Notes: a model not told the origin generated them from the letters alone. DNA of 62,920 nt from CALOCV01 sp942491955 (GCA_942491955.1 CALOCV010000046.1:1-62920), one strand, 5' to 3'; positions 16,459-27,335 are shown, counted from the first letter of the stretch. Program-made: numbers and translations.

Positions 16459-18384
16459 ATGCCACATCCCTTCCAAAGCTTTTCTTCACCCTACTCGCTT
16501 CGTCGATGTCGTCAAATTCTTAAAAACGTCTATGCCCGTTTTTGTAGCTGCAAGAAAATGCTCTCCTCTTCTGTGGAGAAAAAGATTCATGAACATCTGC
16601 TAGCTCTCGATGATGCTCTTCTTCAAAAAAATCGAGAAGAAGCGGATAAACAGGCTCGTATCCTTGAAGAGTTGCAAAAAGAGCATCTACCGAAATCGTT
16701 GATTTCATCCGTAAAAGATGTCGTTGTTGCTATTTCAGTGGCTTTTTTCATCGCTATCCTCATACGAAAAATCTGGTTTGAGCCTTATGAAATCCCCTCT
16801 GGATCGATGCGCCCGACGTTTCTTGAACAAGACCACCTTACCGTTTCCAAAACGACCTTTGGCATCAATTTTCCTTTCCAAACAAAACACCTCTACTTCG
16901 ATCCCGATCTCATCCAAAGAACCAGTATTTTGATCTTTTCGGCCGATGGCATCGAACACCTCGATGGAGAGAGCAAATATTTTTGGGTCTTTCCTTTTAA
17001 GAAACGCGTCATCAAACGATTAGTTGGTAAGCCTGGTGATTCTCTGTATTTCTATGGAGGGAAAATTTGGGGCGTTGACAAGGAAGGCAACGATATTTCT
17101 GAACTTCGCAATGCACCATGGATGAAAGAATTGGAATTCATCCCCTTTATCCAGATGGATGGAAAACGCGTTCTCGTTCCTCCAAAAAAGGGGGATACAG
17201 CCACACAAGTCCTCTTCTATCAAATGAATCAACCCATAGGACGGCTCCTATTTGCGCAAAATGGCAACCTAACGGGACAAATCTATCGAAACGGCCGCTG
17301 GGTCCATGACAACCCAAGCATACAAGACAAAAGCCATCAAACCCCTCAAACCTATACCGATTTTTTGGGGATGCGAAATTTTGGCACAAGCCAACTATTA
17401 ACAAAAAAACAAGCAGAGAGAAGAGTCGGAAACGCCCTTCCAGAGAAGGATGAAGCGATCCTGTATCTCGAAATTCGTCACAATCCAGGATTAGCCTATC
17501 CCAAGCCCATTTTGAAACCACACGCGATCTACCTCAATGCCTTCACAAGTTGGATTCCATTAAAAGAACACCACCTCAAGTCGTTGATGGAGACCATGTA
17601 TACCGCTCGTTTTGAAGTGAAAGAGGGCCGCGCTTGCCGCCACACCCTTTTGGATACCGGTTGTCCGACCATGCCTCCCTCTTCTTGCCCTCTTCTCTCT
17701 GATGTCCCGGACGGTGTCTACGAATTTTATGATGGCAATGCAGTACAAGTCGGTTGGATGGGGGTAACAACGCCTCTTCCTAACGATCATCCTTTGTACA
17801 GCATGGATCCAAAAAATGTGCAAACGCTCTATAACATGGGGATCGAGTGGTGCGACAATGTAGCACCACGTGACAACCAAACCGACTATCCCAATCGATA
17901 CGTCTATTTTCAGGAAGGAGACCTCTATAGCATGGGTTCTCCGATAATCTTGAAGGAGGACTCGACTCTGGTCAATTTTCATGTCAACGAACAGTATCGA
18001 AAAGAATCCGCTCCTTCCGACCAACCCTACATCCCCTTTGTCGACTATGGAGCTCCCCTGGATCCACAAGGTGACATTGACGTCGAATTTATCCGTACTT
18101 TTGGTATCACAGTCCCAGAAAAAAGCTATCTAGTCCTTGGAGACAACCATGCGATGAGTGGCGATAGCCGCCTTTTCGGTTTTCTACCCGAAGACAATAT
18201 CCAAGGAGCCCCTAGCTTAATCATATGGCCTCCGAGTGACCGGATAGGTCCTCCGAATCAAAAACCCTACCCATGGATGAATTTTCCTCGTTCTCTCATC
18301 TGGGCGACAGCCTTTCTTCTCTTCGGGGGAACACTATTGTACCAATATCGTAAGCGACAAAAACCCACGATCCCCCGTGACTAA
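16459..18384 (+). CDS. lepB: Signal peptidase I, enlarged chlamydial type
   Basis: Membrane-bound serine/lysine endopeptidase that removes Sec signal peptides. 641 residues, about twice the usual bacterial size and close to chlamydial LepB. A basic cytoplasmic N-terminal region (SLRRCRQILKNVY) precedes a membrane segment at 88-103; nucleophile S116 is in EIPSGSMRPT and the general base is K186 in RVIKRLVGKPGD. Long insert between ~200 and ~540, then the conserved LGDNHAMSGDSRLFGF box, and a second hydrophobic segment near the C-terminus. ileS is close by, an arrangement also known in Chlamydiaceae. Confidence 0.92.
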   Translation: MPHPFQSFSSPYSLRRCRQILKNVYARFCSCKKMLSSSVEKKIHEHLLALDDALLQKNREEADKQARILEELQKEHLPKSLISSVKDVVVAISVAFFIAILIRKIWFEPYEIPSGSMRPTFLEQDHLTVSKTTFGINFPFQTKHLYFDPDLIQRTSILIFSADGIEHLDGESKYFWVFPFKKRVIKRLVGKPGDSLYFYGGKIWGVDKEGNDISELRNAPWMKELEFIPFIQMDGKRVLVPPKKGDTATQVLFYQMNQPIGRLLFAQNGNLTGQIYRNGRWVHDNPSIQDKSHQTPQTYTDFLGMRNFGTSQLLTKKQAERRVGNALPEKDEAILYLEIRHNPGLAYPKPILKPHAIYLNAFTSWIPLKEHHLKSLMETMYTARFEVKEGRACRHTLLDTGCPTMPPSSCPLLSDVPDGVYEFYDGNAVQVGWMGVTTPLPNDHPLYSMDPKNVQTLYNMGIEWCDNVAPRDNQTDYPNRYVYFQEGDLYSMGSPIILKEDSTLVNFHVNEQYRKESAPSDQPYIPFVDYGAPLDPQGDIDVEFIRTFGITVPEKSYLVLGDNHAMSGDSRLFGFLPEDNIQGAPSLIIWPPSDRIGPPNQKPYPWMNFPRSLIWATAFLLFGGTLLYQYRKRQKPTIPRD

Positions 18385-18389
18385 GGATT

Positions 18390-18409
18390 GAGGTCAGGAC
18401 AGACCCCAA
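18390..18409. repeat. REP-like GGTCAGG...GACCCC motif
   Basis: Degenerate inverted motif (AGGTCAGGACAGACCCC) just after lepB, resembling 11039-11058 and 33647-33662. Candidate REP element; weak on its own. Confidence 0.3.
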
Positions 18410-18467
18410 CGTCCCATTCCATCAAAAATCCTTGCTTTTTTTTCTTCTTTTTATTAAAATTTCTCCT

Positions 18468-19370
18468 ATGAACCCAACAACCGTATGCCATTCTTGCAAA
18501 ACTGCTTTTTTCTCATCCTCGGACCCTCTATTTTATCGGTATGAGGACCACCGTTCACTACCGCAAAAGATTACTGACAAAACGCGCGCCATATTCAATG
18601 AAATCCATTTTGCTCTTCGCGCATTGCGCCCACTGTTTCTCTGGAAGAAAGGGTTATGGCACAACGACGTTTATTGCCTTTATAAGAACGGTGCATTTTC
18701 TAATCTTCCTTGGAGAAAGGCTCAGGAAAGTAAAGGGTTACAAGTATTTGTCACAGGTCTTTTTGGCAACCCGGTAGGATGGAATTCGTATATTTGCGAT
18801 GTAAAAAAAGAAAACAAGGGAACGCATCTTCTCGTTCCAGAAATTCCCAATGGGGGAAATTGCTGCTTAGAAGATGCCGCAAGGCCGATTTTACAACCTA
18901 TTTTGGATTATCACAAAAAATTTCCCCAAGCACCTATTTCTCTTATCGGTTTTTCCAACGGAGGTCGCATTGTTGGCTGGCTAGAGAAACAACCCGAACT
19001 CAAGGATGCCAAAATCCAGGTGATTTCCATTGCAGGAGCTCACTACGGTTCTTCATTGGAAAAAATTTTCCCAAAAAAATATTTTGATTGGAAGAATATC
19101 CATCAAGCATTGCGCAATGAACTCGGGTTTGAAAGCTCCATTGGAAAAACAATATTAGAAACCTGGAAAACGCAAGGTTTAGCACAAGAACGCATTTTTT
19201 ATGCTTCTACAGAGGATACTCGGCTATTTCAACCTGCATATTCTTTACCAATCATTGGTCAATATGACCATCATAACCTTGTCCATGCACAATCACATCT
19301 CAGTATCTTGAGTGCTGTACAAGACGAAGTTCTGCGTCAGTCTCGAGACTTCATTCAGCGCAACATCTAG
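18468..19370 (+). CDS. Alpha/beta hydrolase or lipase-like protein
   Basis: From the ATG at 18468 (300 residues). The nucleophile elbow is GFSNGG in LIGFSNGGRIVGWLE, with a preceding VFVTGLFGNPVGWNSY that could hold the oxyanion loop; a histidine near AQSHLS is a candidate base. No signal peptide. The substrate cannot be named. It could in principle supply the missing SHCHC synthase (MenH) activity, but it lacks clear MenH signatures and I do not assign that. Convergent with ileS (seven bases between stops). Confidence 0.65.
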   Translation: MNPTTVCHSCKTAFFSSSDPLFYRYEDHRSLPQKITDKTRAIFNEIHFALRALRPLFLWKKGLWHNDVYCLYKNGAFSNLPWRKAQESKGLQVFVTGLFGNPVGWNSYICDVKKENKGTHLLVPEIPNGGNCCLEDAARPILQPILDYHKKFPQAPISLIGFSNGGRIVGWLEKQPELKDAKIQVISIAGAHYGSSLEKIFPKKYFDWKNIHQALRNELGFESSIGKTILETWKTQGLAQERIFYASTEDTRLFQPAYSLPIIGQYDHHNLVHAQSHLSILSAVQDEVLRQSRDFIQRNI

Positions 19371-19376
19371 GGTGTA

Positions 19377-22300
19377 TTACCTCGCTTTCTGAATAGAGAT
19401 CGTCGTTTTTTCTCCATTGAGGTCCCATAAAGTGCCGTGAGTGTTGGGAGAAAAGTCGGTTTTTATGGCAAGCACTTCGGATGTGATATAAGGGCCGTGT
19501 TGAGAAAAAACCTCTTCTAAGCGTGGTGTTGGAGAGAGGGTGATGGTAATCCGGTCGGTGACAGACAAGCCTGCCTCGCGTCGCATGGTATTGAGTTTAT
19601 TCACAAGTTCCCTTGCAAGGCCTTCGATAAGCAATTCTTCTGTTAATTCCGTATTGAGAGCGATAGTAAGCTCTCCTTCGTTAGCCGCAACAAGACCCTC
19701 ATGCACGGTGCGTTGCACCTCAACATCCTCTGGCGTGAGGACGATGGTTTCTCCCTCGATAGTGATCGAGACGTTGCCTCCATTTTGAAGAGTATGAAGA
19801 GTGTTTTGGTCGAATTGTTCGATAGCGGTTTGCACACTACGCATCCGTTTTCCCACTTTTTTCCCTAAAATGCGGAATTGTGGTTTTGCTTGTAGGTGGA
19901 CGAATTTTTTTTCCTCTTGATGGAAAACTACTTGTTTGACATTCAATTCCTCGGCAATGAGGTGCTTTTCTCGTTCGAGAAAGAAGAGGAGTTTTTCGTT
20001 TGCAGAGACGATATGCGCTTCCGAGAGGGGTTGTCGCACCTTTTTTTTGCACTCTTTGCGCAAGGCATGGCCCAAGCTAACAACGGTCTGTACAGCAGCC
20101 ATCTCTTCTTCCAAAGCGGATTCCCTCCTCTCTGCTTCTATTGCCGGGAAATCGGAGAGGTGGACTGAGAGAGGATCTCTCTTTTGACGCAAATTTTGAT
20201 AAATCGCTTCGCTAATAAAGGGAACAAAAGGAGCCGCAACTTGGCTCAATTGAAAGAGCACGCGATAAAGGGTAGAGAAAGCCTCTTGACGATCTTGTGT
20301 CGCTTGCTCTTCCCAAAAGCGTCGTCGAGAACGTCGGATGTACCAATTTGTCAGTTGATCGACAAAAGTAACGAAGGGTTCTACAGCTAGGGAAAGGTCG
20401 TACTCTTCCATCCCCTTTTCGACATCTTCTTTGAGTTTTTCCAATCGAGAAAGGATCCAACGGTCGATCACAGCAGAAGGTTGGCGTTTCCAATCCTCTT
20501 CCGATGGTTCCCAATCGTAGATGCGTGCGTAGGTAACGAAGAAGGAGTAGGCATTCCAAAAAGGGATGAGGATCTGTCGCAACACGAGTTCGACAAGCGA
20601 TTCCGAGAAGCGCATATCATCCGCCTTGACAGCAGGGCTATGCATCATCGCTAAGCGGATCGCATCGGCTCCGTACTGATGAATCACCTTGTGCGGCGGG
20701 GGATAGTTTTGCAGACGTTTTGACATCTTCGCGCCATTTTCTGCAAGGACGATGCCATTCACGATGACATTCTTAAATGCAGGTTTTTCAAATAGCGCCG
20801 TTGCAAGGACAGTCAATGTATAGAACCATCCGCGTGTTTGATCGAGTCCCTCGGCAATAAAATCGGCGGGAAAATGTTTTTCTACCCATTCCTTGTTCTC
20901 AAAAGGGTAGTGGTTTTGTGCATAGGGCATCGATCCCGATTCAAACCAACAGTCGAATACTTCAGGGATACGGCGGAAAATTTTTCCATCCTTTTCGATA
21001 GTCAACGCATCGATGTAGTGGCGATGGATATCATTGAGCTTTTGTCCCACCTTTTCTTCGAGTTCTTTAACACTTCCGATAACCATGATCTCGCCATCAT
21101 CGGCCCTCCAGATCGGAATAGGGGTTCCCCAATACCGATTGCGGCTGATGGCCCAATCTCTAGCTCCCTCAAGCCATTTTCCAAACCGTCCATATTTCAG
21201 ATGGTGGGGCGTCCAATGGATCTGTTCATTCGAAGCTAGGAGTTGCTCTTTGATCTTTTCGACATGGATAAACCAAGTCTCCATAGCGCGATAGATGAGA
21301 GGGGTATCAGAACGCCAGCAGAAGGGGTAGCGGTGTCGGATGGTGCCATGTGCGACAATATGACCCCGTTGCTTTAGGTTCGTGATGATTGCCTTATCAG
21401 CATCTTTGACAAATATCCCTTCATACTCGGGAATTTCATTGGTAAAACGGCCATTTGCATCAACTGGACAGACGAGGGAGATCCCTTCGCGTTGGCAGGC
21501 ATAGAAATCGACCTCTCCAAAAGCTGGAGCCGAATGAACAATCCCCGTTCCCTCTTCAGTAGATACACTCTCTTCGCCGATCACACGAAAAGCACCATTT
21601 TTTTTATGAGAAGCAAAAAAGGAGAAAAGCGGGATATACCGCATGCCAATGAGTTGTTTTCCTGTTACCGTTGTCACGATGTCATATTCGTCTTCTGTCG
21701 CAAAATAGACAGATAGGCGATCCTTTGCGAGAAAAAAGAATCTCCCTCCCCTTTTTTCCTGGACTTTGACATAAGAAATATCCGGTCCTACCATCAGTGC
21801 GAGGTTGGAAAGAAGGGTCCACGGCGTTGTGGTCCAGGCGAGGAAAAAGGTATTTGCTTCGCCCTCTACGGGAAAAGCCACTGTTAGAGAAGGATCATCG
21901 ACCTCTTGGTAATTCTCACCAGCTTCAAAGTTAGATAAAGGGGTTCCTAACTTCGCTGAGAAAGGCATCACCTTATACCCCTCGTAGACGAGACCTTTCT
22001 CATAAATCTGTTGGAATACCCACCAAACCGACTCCATAAAAGAGAGGTCCATCGTTCGGTACGTTTGGTCAAAACTCACCCACCGTCCCATTCGCGCAAC
22101 GGTCTCTTTCCACTCTTCTGTATAGCGAAGAACGATTTCACGACACGCCTCATTAAAACGAGCGATACCAAATTCTTCGATCGACTGTGCACCCGACAGT
22201 CCTTCCCGTTTTTCAATCTCGTTTTCCACAGGAAGACCGTGACAGTCCCACCCATTGTGGCGAGGGACATAAAACCCTTTCATCGTTTTGTAACGCAAAA

Positions 22301-22502
22301 CAATATCTTTGATCGTTCCGGCCAACAGATGCCCATAATGAGGAAGACCCGTTGCGAAGGGAGGGCCGTCGAGGAAAGTAAAATAGGGGCAATGTTTTCT
22401 TTGTTCAATCGAACGTTTAAAAACATTTTCCCTCTCCCAAAAAACAAGAACCTCTTTTTCCCGCTCGTCGAAACTTTGATTCGGTACCTCGTCAAACGCC
22501 AT
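19377..22502 (-). CDS. ileS: Isoleucyl-tRNA synthetase, archaeal/eukaryotic-like type
   Basis: Class I aminoacyl-tRNA synthetase charging tRNA-Ile. HIGH-type motif PHYGHL at residues 54-59 and KMSKR near residue 595, with the CP1 editing domain between and an anticodon-binding C-terminus. 1041 residues with the HYGH form and a long C-terminal extension is the type found in chlamydiae, archaea and eukaryotes and linked to mupirocin tolerance. The start follows directly on the stop of the M16C protease (22503), so they are probably co-transcribed. Confidence 0.95.
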   Translation of the reverse strand: MAFDEVPNQSFDEREKEVLVFWERENVFKRSIEQRKHCPYFTFLDGPPFATGLPHYGHLLAGTIKDIVLRYKTMKGFYVPRHNGWDCHGLPVENEIEKREGLSGAQSIEEFGIARFNEACREIVLRYTEEWKETVARMGRWVSFDQTYRTMDLSFMESVWWVFQQIYEKGLVYEGYKVMPFSAKLGTPLSNFEAGENYQEVDDPSLTVAFPVEGEANTFFLAWTTTPWTLLSNLALMVGPDISYVKVQEKRGGRFFFLAKDRLSVYFATEDEYDIVTTVTGKQLIGMRYIPLFSFFASHKKNGAFRVIGEESVSTEEGTGIVHSAPAFGEVDFYACQREGISLVCPVDANGRFTNEIPEYEGIFVKDADKAIITNLKQRGHIVAHGTIRHRYPFCWRSDTPLIYRAMETWFIHVEKIKEQLLASNEQIHWTPHHLKYGRFGKWLEGARDWAISRNRYWGTPIPIWRADDGEIMVIGSVKELEEKVGQKLNDIHRHYIDALTIEKDGKIFRRIPEVFDCWFESGSMPYAQNHYPFENKEWVEKHFPADFIAEGLDQTRGWFYTLTVLATALFEKPAFKNVIVNGIVLAENGAKMSKRLQNYPPPHKVIHQYGADAIRLAMMHSPAVKADDMRFSESLVELVLRQILIPFWNAYSFFVTYARIYDWEPSEEDWKRQPSAVIDRWILSRLEKLKEDVEKGMEEYDLSLAVEPFVTFVDQLTNWYIRRSRRRFWEEQATQDRQEAFSTLYRVLFQLSQVAAPFVPFISEAIYQNLRQKRDPLSVHLSDFPAIEAERRESALEEEMAAVQTVVSLGHALRKECKKKVRQPLSEAHIVSANEKLLFFLEREKHLIAEELNVKQVVFHQEEKKFVHLQAKPQFRILGKKVGKRMRSVQTAIEQFDQNTLHTLQNGGNVSITIEGETIVLTPEDVEVQRTVHEGLVAANEGELTIALNTELTEELLIEGLARELVNKLNTMRREAGLSVTDRITITLSPTPRLEEVFSQHGPYITSEVLAIKTDFSPNTHGTLWDLNGEKTTISIQKAR

Positions 22503-25479
22503 CTATTTTCCAAATCCTTCATCAAGAGAGAAAAGGGGAAGAGGTGTTTCTCCCCGTTCTTGTCGCTTTTGATTTTCTTGTTCGAAGAGTTCTTGAGACG
22601 CCATACATACAGCAGCTCCATTTTTTGCTGCGGGGAGGATGATGGCCTTTACGGCCTCGACTACATCTTGTTTGCTCAACTGAAGAAGGCGTTCTCGAAA
22701 TGTTTGACGCACCTCAAGCGATTTTCCTTCTTGAAGCCATTGGTAAGCAACGCCTCCGCGGCTTCCCGGCGCAATCGGTGCATCGATTGCTTGAATCATC
22801 TCCAGTTTCGCCTCTTCCAAATGTTCTTCCGTGAACTCCCCCTTGGCAATCGTTTCGATAGCTTCATCGAAAGCTTTTAGTGTCGTATCGATATTGGGAT
22901 CGCGATAGCTTTAGAAAGTAAAGCTACCTGCCAGAGCATTCGCCGCTGCCCCCCCGCCATAGGCTCCTCCCTGTTCGCGAATTCTTGGATGAAGGACTAG
23001 GTTGTCAAAGAGAAACGAAGCCACATTGAGTGCAACGGCCGATGGATCGACATAGGAGACCGTTTCGAAGACTTTGGCAATGAAAGCAACACTAGAGGAG
23101 ATTTTTCTCCCTTGGGTGATGACAGGTGATGGTTTCCCATACCACTCCCAAATGGACTCTTTGCCGTAGGGGAAATTCTTCAGTCCGAAAAATTCATTGT
23201 CATACAACAGATTCCCCATATCCTCGTCACAGGTAATGACCAAATCCCCCCGACTTGGATGAAACAGTTTGTTATGCAAGGAGAACAATTTTTCGGAAAC
23301 ATCATCTAACCGTTCATCGAGATGAGCAACCAGATCACGCAAAAAGACGAGATAGGGCAAACCAAACCATTGGAAAGCGAGATGGGATCCCAAGTTAAGT
23401 GCCGACGAAGAGAGTTGGATCGCATAGCGCATGGCCATTTGGTTGATACGGCTTTCTATCGATGTCGCCTGTTTATAGATCAGCTCTTTCAAGCGCTCTC
23501 GATCGCTCCAAGAGACTCCTTTTAAAGTATCCATGAAGAGGGGGAAGAGGAACTCCCCCTTTCGATCGAGGCATTTGCCTCGCAAAGTAATTGAAGGAAC
23601 ACAACGACGGTGGTCTTCAACATGAGAATGTAGACCCAGTGCTGCACCGATCCCTCCCGTATGCGCTTGCATGTATTGGAGTGTCTCGATATACGACCTT
23701 CCTCCCGATCCCATCTGCGTTACAAGAGAAACAAATAGGGGTAGATAAGAAATTTCTTCCGGTTCTAAATGAGGAAGAGGAAAATGGAATTCGGCATAAG
23801 TAATACCATTAGTAAAAGCCGAATGATGGTACGTTGTCAGAGCATCGAAAGGGCGTACATTCAAGAAAAAATCACGCGATTCTTTGGGGACATCGCTTAA
23901 ACGGATTTTTGGCAAGACATCGAGATTTCCTTCAAGAGCCTTTTGATGATCAGCTAAACGCGTTGCTTGCAAAACGAGGTTTTTTCTCTCCTCTTCGGTC
24001 AACTCCTCTTGCAGCTTTTGCAAAACCGCTTCCTCTGCCTCTTTTTCTCGATGAACGAGTTCTTTATCGGGATAGAGAACAATGCGCACCCGATGGGGGT
24101 TATCGATGAAGTATCTTTGTACCAATTTCGAGAGATAATCGGGATCCTCCCGAAGTTGTTGTCGTATGCGGGAAAAATGTTGGTGAAGAGTTAAGCCATT
24201 CTCTGGAGCCACGCCGTGTTGTTTCAAAAGGGCAGAACGCATAAAAAGAACAAGACCAAAGGGATAGTGATCACCTGAGATCTCACTCCGCTGCAATTCT
24301 AATTGATGGAGAGCCATCTCGACGATATCTTCGGGAAAGCCCTCTTCAGCGATACGAGTGAGCTCTTCGAGAATAAACTCCTCTAATGCATCGGCATCGT
24401 CGGCTTCGCATCCTTGGCACGTTAAAATCCAAGGAAGTTCACTCATATCCTCTTCCAGATAAGCGGAAGCTTGTTTACAGAAACCCGAATGTTGCAAAGC
24501 GCGTTTTAAAGGAGAAGCATCATTGTCCATGAGGATGATCTCCAACATGGAGAGGGCTAAAGCCTCCTCTTGATTTTGGATGTCACAAGTGAGCCAACCC
24601 AAAGAGATCCATGTTTTCTCTTTTGTTTCTTCTTCTTTTCCAATGGGATAAGGCGCATCGTAGGTAACGGGCGCTTCCAAACGAGGCTGCTTATCCAACC
24701 GTTTAAGAGGAGGTAAAGGATCGACTTGAAGAGCGTGTTCTTCGATAAAAGTGAGATGTTTTTCTAAGGGGAGGTTGCCATAAAAGAAGAAGAGGCAGCG
24801 GCTAGGGTGGTAGAATTTTTTATGAAATTCAATCAATTCTGCATAGGTCAGATGAGGGATTTCTTTTGGATCTCCCCCCGAATTCACACCGTAGGTGATG
24901 GTGGGAAAGAGGTGTTGATTCATTGCCTCATGGAGTCGCGCATTAGGTGCTGCCATCACCCCTTTCATTTCGTTGTAAACAATACCCTTTTCTCTCCAAT
25001 GAAGACATAGGATCGTTAGACACAGAAAACTCGAGGCGATGACCCTCTTGGAAAAAACTCATTTTTGATAGATGGGGATGGAAAACCGCATCGATATAGA
25101 CTTCGAGCAAATTATAAAAATCTTGTGGCACCTGTGTCGAAGCAGGATAGCAGGTGAAATCGGCACCCGTCAAAGCGTTCATAAAGGTATTGAGACTACG
25201 GCGCTGCATGCAAAAAAAAGGGTCTTTAACGGGGAATTTGTCTGATCCACAAAGGACGGTATGTTCGAGGATATGGGCAACACCATTTGACGTTGTTGGG
25301 ATCGTTTGGAAGGAGAGGCAAAAAAAATTTTCAGGGTCGTCTTTCGGCAAATGCATCACTTTTGCCCCTGTGGGGCCATGCTCCAGCTCGACCAGCGCCG
25401 TTTTTAATTCTGGAATCCATTGACATTTAGTGACTTGAAAATTCCCTATCGAATCCCCGATGCGATACGTCTCATTCAT
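22503..25479 (-). CDS. M16C (insulinase/PreP-like) metalloprotease, interrupted
   Basis: Zn peptidase of the pitrilysin superfamily. Inverted zinc motif HILEH at residues 69-73, near-N-terminal NGVAHILEHTVLCGSDKFP, and the distal GGAYGGGA block are PreP features; chlamydiae carry one such gene. The reading is broken twice. Near 24986 one extra base shifts the frame (expected KGIVYNEMKG). At 22911-22913 a TAA sits in frame between GSFTF and SYRDPN, where tyrosine is expected, so one base could restore it. Repaired length is about 991 residues, normal for the family. Either a decaying gene or sequence errors. Confidence 0.85.
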
Positions 25480-25583
25480 AGATTAATCCCACTCAAACTT
25501 AAGAAAACAAAGGAATAGTGTAAAAAATTCTGGCATTTCTGCCAATAAAGATGCTATGGAAAATATAAAATGAAACCTCATAT

Positions 25584-26611
25584 ATGGACCCCACTTCTGA
25601 TGAATATCATCCCCGTCGTCTAACAACAATTCCGGAAGATCAGAAAATTCCGGAAGAGGTGATTCCTAAAAAGGAACAACAACGGGCTGACTGGGAAATT
25701 GTTGTCGCCTTTATCCGAAAAATCTTTCGTAAGATCCGCAACTGGTTTCGTCCTCCAAAGGCATCTTCAGAATTAGCACGGTACGTTTTTTCCCAACAGT
25801 ACAACGATTCGTGCCATATCGGCCCCATACGCAACTTACAAATTCTGCAACAAATCCGAAAGAACGGTTATCAATGGAAAAATCAGATTCAATCCTATAG
25901 CCGCCGCCAATGGCTTGCAGAAAATCAAGATATGCTCAAAACCTGGCACACCATTTTTTCCAAAATCCGCCTGAGTGACGAATCCTTTCGGCTAGAGTAT
26001 CCCAAGCTCTACCAGTATATCCAAAATGGCATCCGCGAAGGGCCGAAATTTCCCGAATTCTATAACGAAAAAGGAAAATTGGCATTTACAGGAATAAAAG
26101 GACTCATTGAATTTTCATCCATGCCCTTGTTCTTGGAAGAGAACAAGCCCTTGCCTACTATTTTTGCCTTCAATTGCGGACGGCATGGTATTCCTCGGTC
26201 AATCCTGAGGCAGCCATCAAAAGTTTTGAAATTGGCACGACCAAGATTCCCAAAAACATTTTCCATCGTTGGCTCAAAAACCGGTTTAAGAATCGAAAAA
26301 CAATTTCCCCAATGCAAGAAGGAGAAAAACCTGCCAAAGCCTCTTTTCTCGACGTATGGAAAAACATCCGAGAAACGCTAGCTCCTCAGCTAGTTGATCA
26401 AGGGATCACTGATCTCATGTCTTTTGACGAGCATGGATGGGTGCTCTCTTTCGATCCTAAAGTGATCCGCTTACAGAATAATGAGAGTCCTCGCATTTAC
26501 GATCGCTCACTTCTTCACGATCTCGGGTTTGCCGGTATTGAGTCGTGGATGAGTGGTGAGCTCGACCTATGGTACAAGCACTCGGTTACGCCATTGCAGC
26601 AGAAGCTTTAG
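25584..26611 (+). CDS. Unknown protein, one frameshift
   Basis: The first frame (25584 to about 26175) is basic and helical, with PEEVIPKKEQQ and FIRKIFRKIRNWFRPPK stretches that could be membrane-proximal. At about 26172-26180 the sensible text moves to the next frame (TAWYSSVNPEAAIKSFEIG) and ends HSVTPLQQKL at 26611. Joined length is about 342 residues. No signal peptide and no domain recognised. The last ~35 codons are duplicated at 27443-27561, on the other side of the toxin-antitoxin module. Confidence 0.55.
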
Positions 26612-26670
26612 CCCAAGTTTTGGATCCAACCATATTGGTCTTTTTTGCTCCTGCATTGCCCTTTTTCCCG

Positions 26671-26701
26671 GGTTTACGGTAAACCAAATTTGTGGTACAA
26701 T
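26671..26701 (+). promoter_or_regulatory. Promoter and palindromic operator of the toxin-antitoxin module
   Basis: TTTACG (26673-26678), a 17-base spacer and TACAAT (26696-26701) make a good promoter. The -35 box lies inside a perfect 7-bp inverted repeat GGTTTAC-G-GTAAACC (26671-26685), a natural site for autoregulation by the antitoxin. AAGGAGG at 26717-26723 serves the ATG at 26731. Confidence 0.6.
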
Positions 26702-26730
26702 GGAGTTGATATCCACAAGGAGGTCTTCTT

Positions 26731-26979
26731 ATGGAACAACGTCCTACAAAAAAACTTACGATAGACTTTCCCGCCGATGAGTTCGTCTATTTAAAAATGG
26801 CATGTGCCAAACAAGACATTTCGATTAAAGATTTTGTCACTCGTGCAGTCATAAGAAGCATAGAAAATTACGAGGATGAATTAGATAAATTATCTATTGA
26901 ACAAGCCTATAAAGACATTGCTGAACATGGAACTATTTCCTGGGAACAAGCCTGTAAAGAGCTTGGATGGGATGCATGA
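26731..26979 (+). CDS. Ribbon-helix-helix antitoxin, RelB-like
   Basis: 82 residues. The N-terminal KKLTIDFPADEFVYLKMACAK has the beta strand plus helix of ribbon-helix-helix repressors, followed by an acidic tail (YEDELDKL, AEHGTISWEQACKELG) typical of RelB/DUF6290 antitoxins. A strong SD precedes it, and its stop overlaps the toxin start (ATGA at 26976-26979). Expected to bind the palindrome upstream and neutralise the toxin. Confidence 0.8.
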   Translation: MEQRPTKKLTIDFPADEFVYLKMACAKQDISIKDFVTRAVIRSIENYEDELDKLSIEQAYKDIAEHGTISWEQACKELGWDA

Positions 26980-27227
26980 TTTATAAAATTAATTTTACAA
27001 CAAAAGCTTTAAGGCTTATCAAGAAATTTCCCAATCAACTCAAAATGTTATTACAAGATGACTTGAAAAAACTAGCGGTAAATCCTCGTTTGGGCGAAAA
27101 ATTGTCAGGTAGAACCAATCACTATCGTTATCGCCTAGGAAAGTATCGCGTGATTTATGAAATTCAAGATAAAGAATTGATTATTTTAGTTGTGAATTTT
27201 GGTCATCGCAAAGAAGTTTATAGATAA
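26976..27227 (+). CDS. RelE/ParE-type toxin
   Basis: From the ATG at 26976, 83 residues, starting MIYKINFTTKALRLIKKF. The pattern of small basic protein with ALRLIKKFP, LSGRTNHYRYRLGKYRVIYEI and LVVNFGHRKEVYR matches RelE-family mRNA interferases, including the RYRLGxYRVIYE core and the terminal HRKxVYR. Whether the target is the ribosome (RelE) or gyrase (ParE) cannot be told from the sequence. Confidence 0.85.
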   Translation: MIYKINFTTKALRLIKKFPNQLKMLLQDDLKKLAVNPRLGEKLSGRTNHYRYRLGKYRVIYEIQDKELIILVVNFGHRKEVYR

Positions 27228-27233
27228 ATGAAT

Positions 27234-27335
27234 CGGGAGATTACATCCATTCTAATAGATCCTTTGGACCGCCGCTGCGCACACTTGCGCCCGAAGAGAA
27301 AATTCGAGCAAAGCGATCCCCTCCATGAATGGTTG
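27234..27335. repeat. Diverged ~100-bp direct repeat, copy 1
   Basis: Matches 28538-28637 in the same orientation at roughly 85% by eye (GGGAGATTACATCCAT... to the shared AAATTCGAGCAAAGC). No open frame is shared by both copies. The 27228-27641 gap also holds the duplicated gene tail; nothing else is seen there. Confidence 0.6.

Noticed and set aside
18468..19370. Assigning this hydrolase as MenH
   Set aside because: Only a generic nucleophile elbow is seen and the gene is away from the men operon; not enough evidence.
22011..22880. 289-codon open frame antisense to ileS and the M16C protease
   Set aside because: Both genes on the other strand are clear homologues; this is a shadow.
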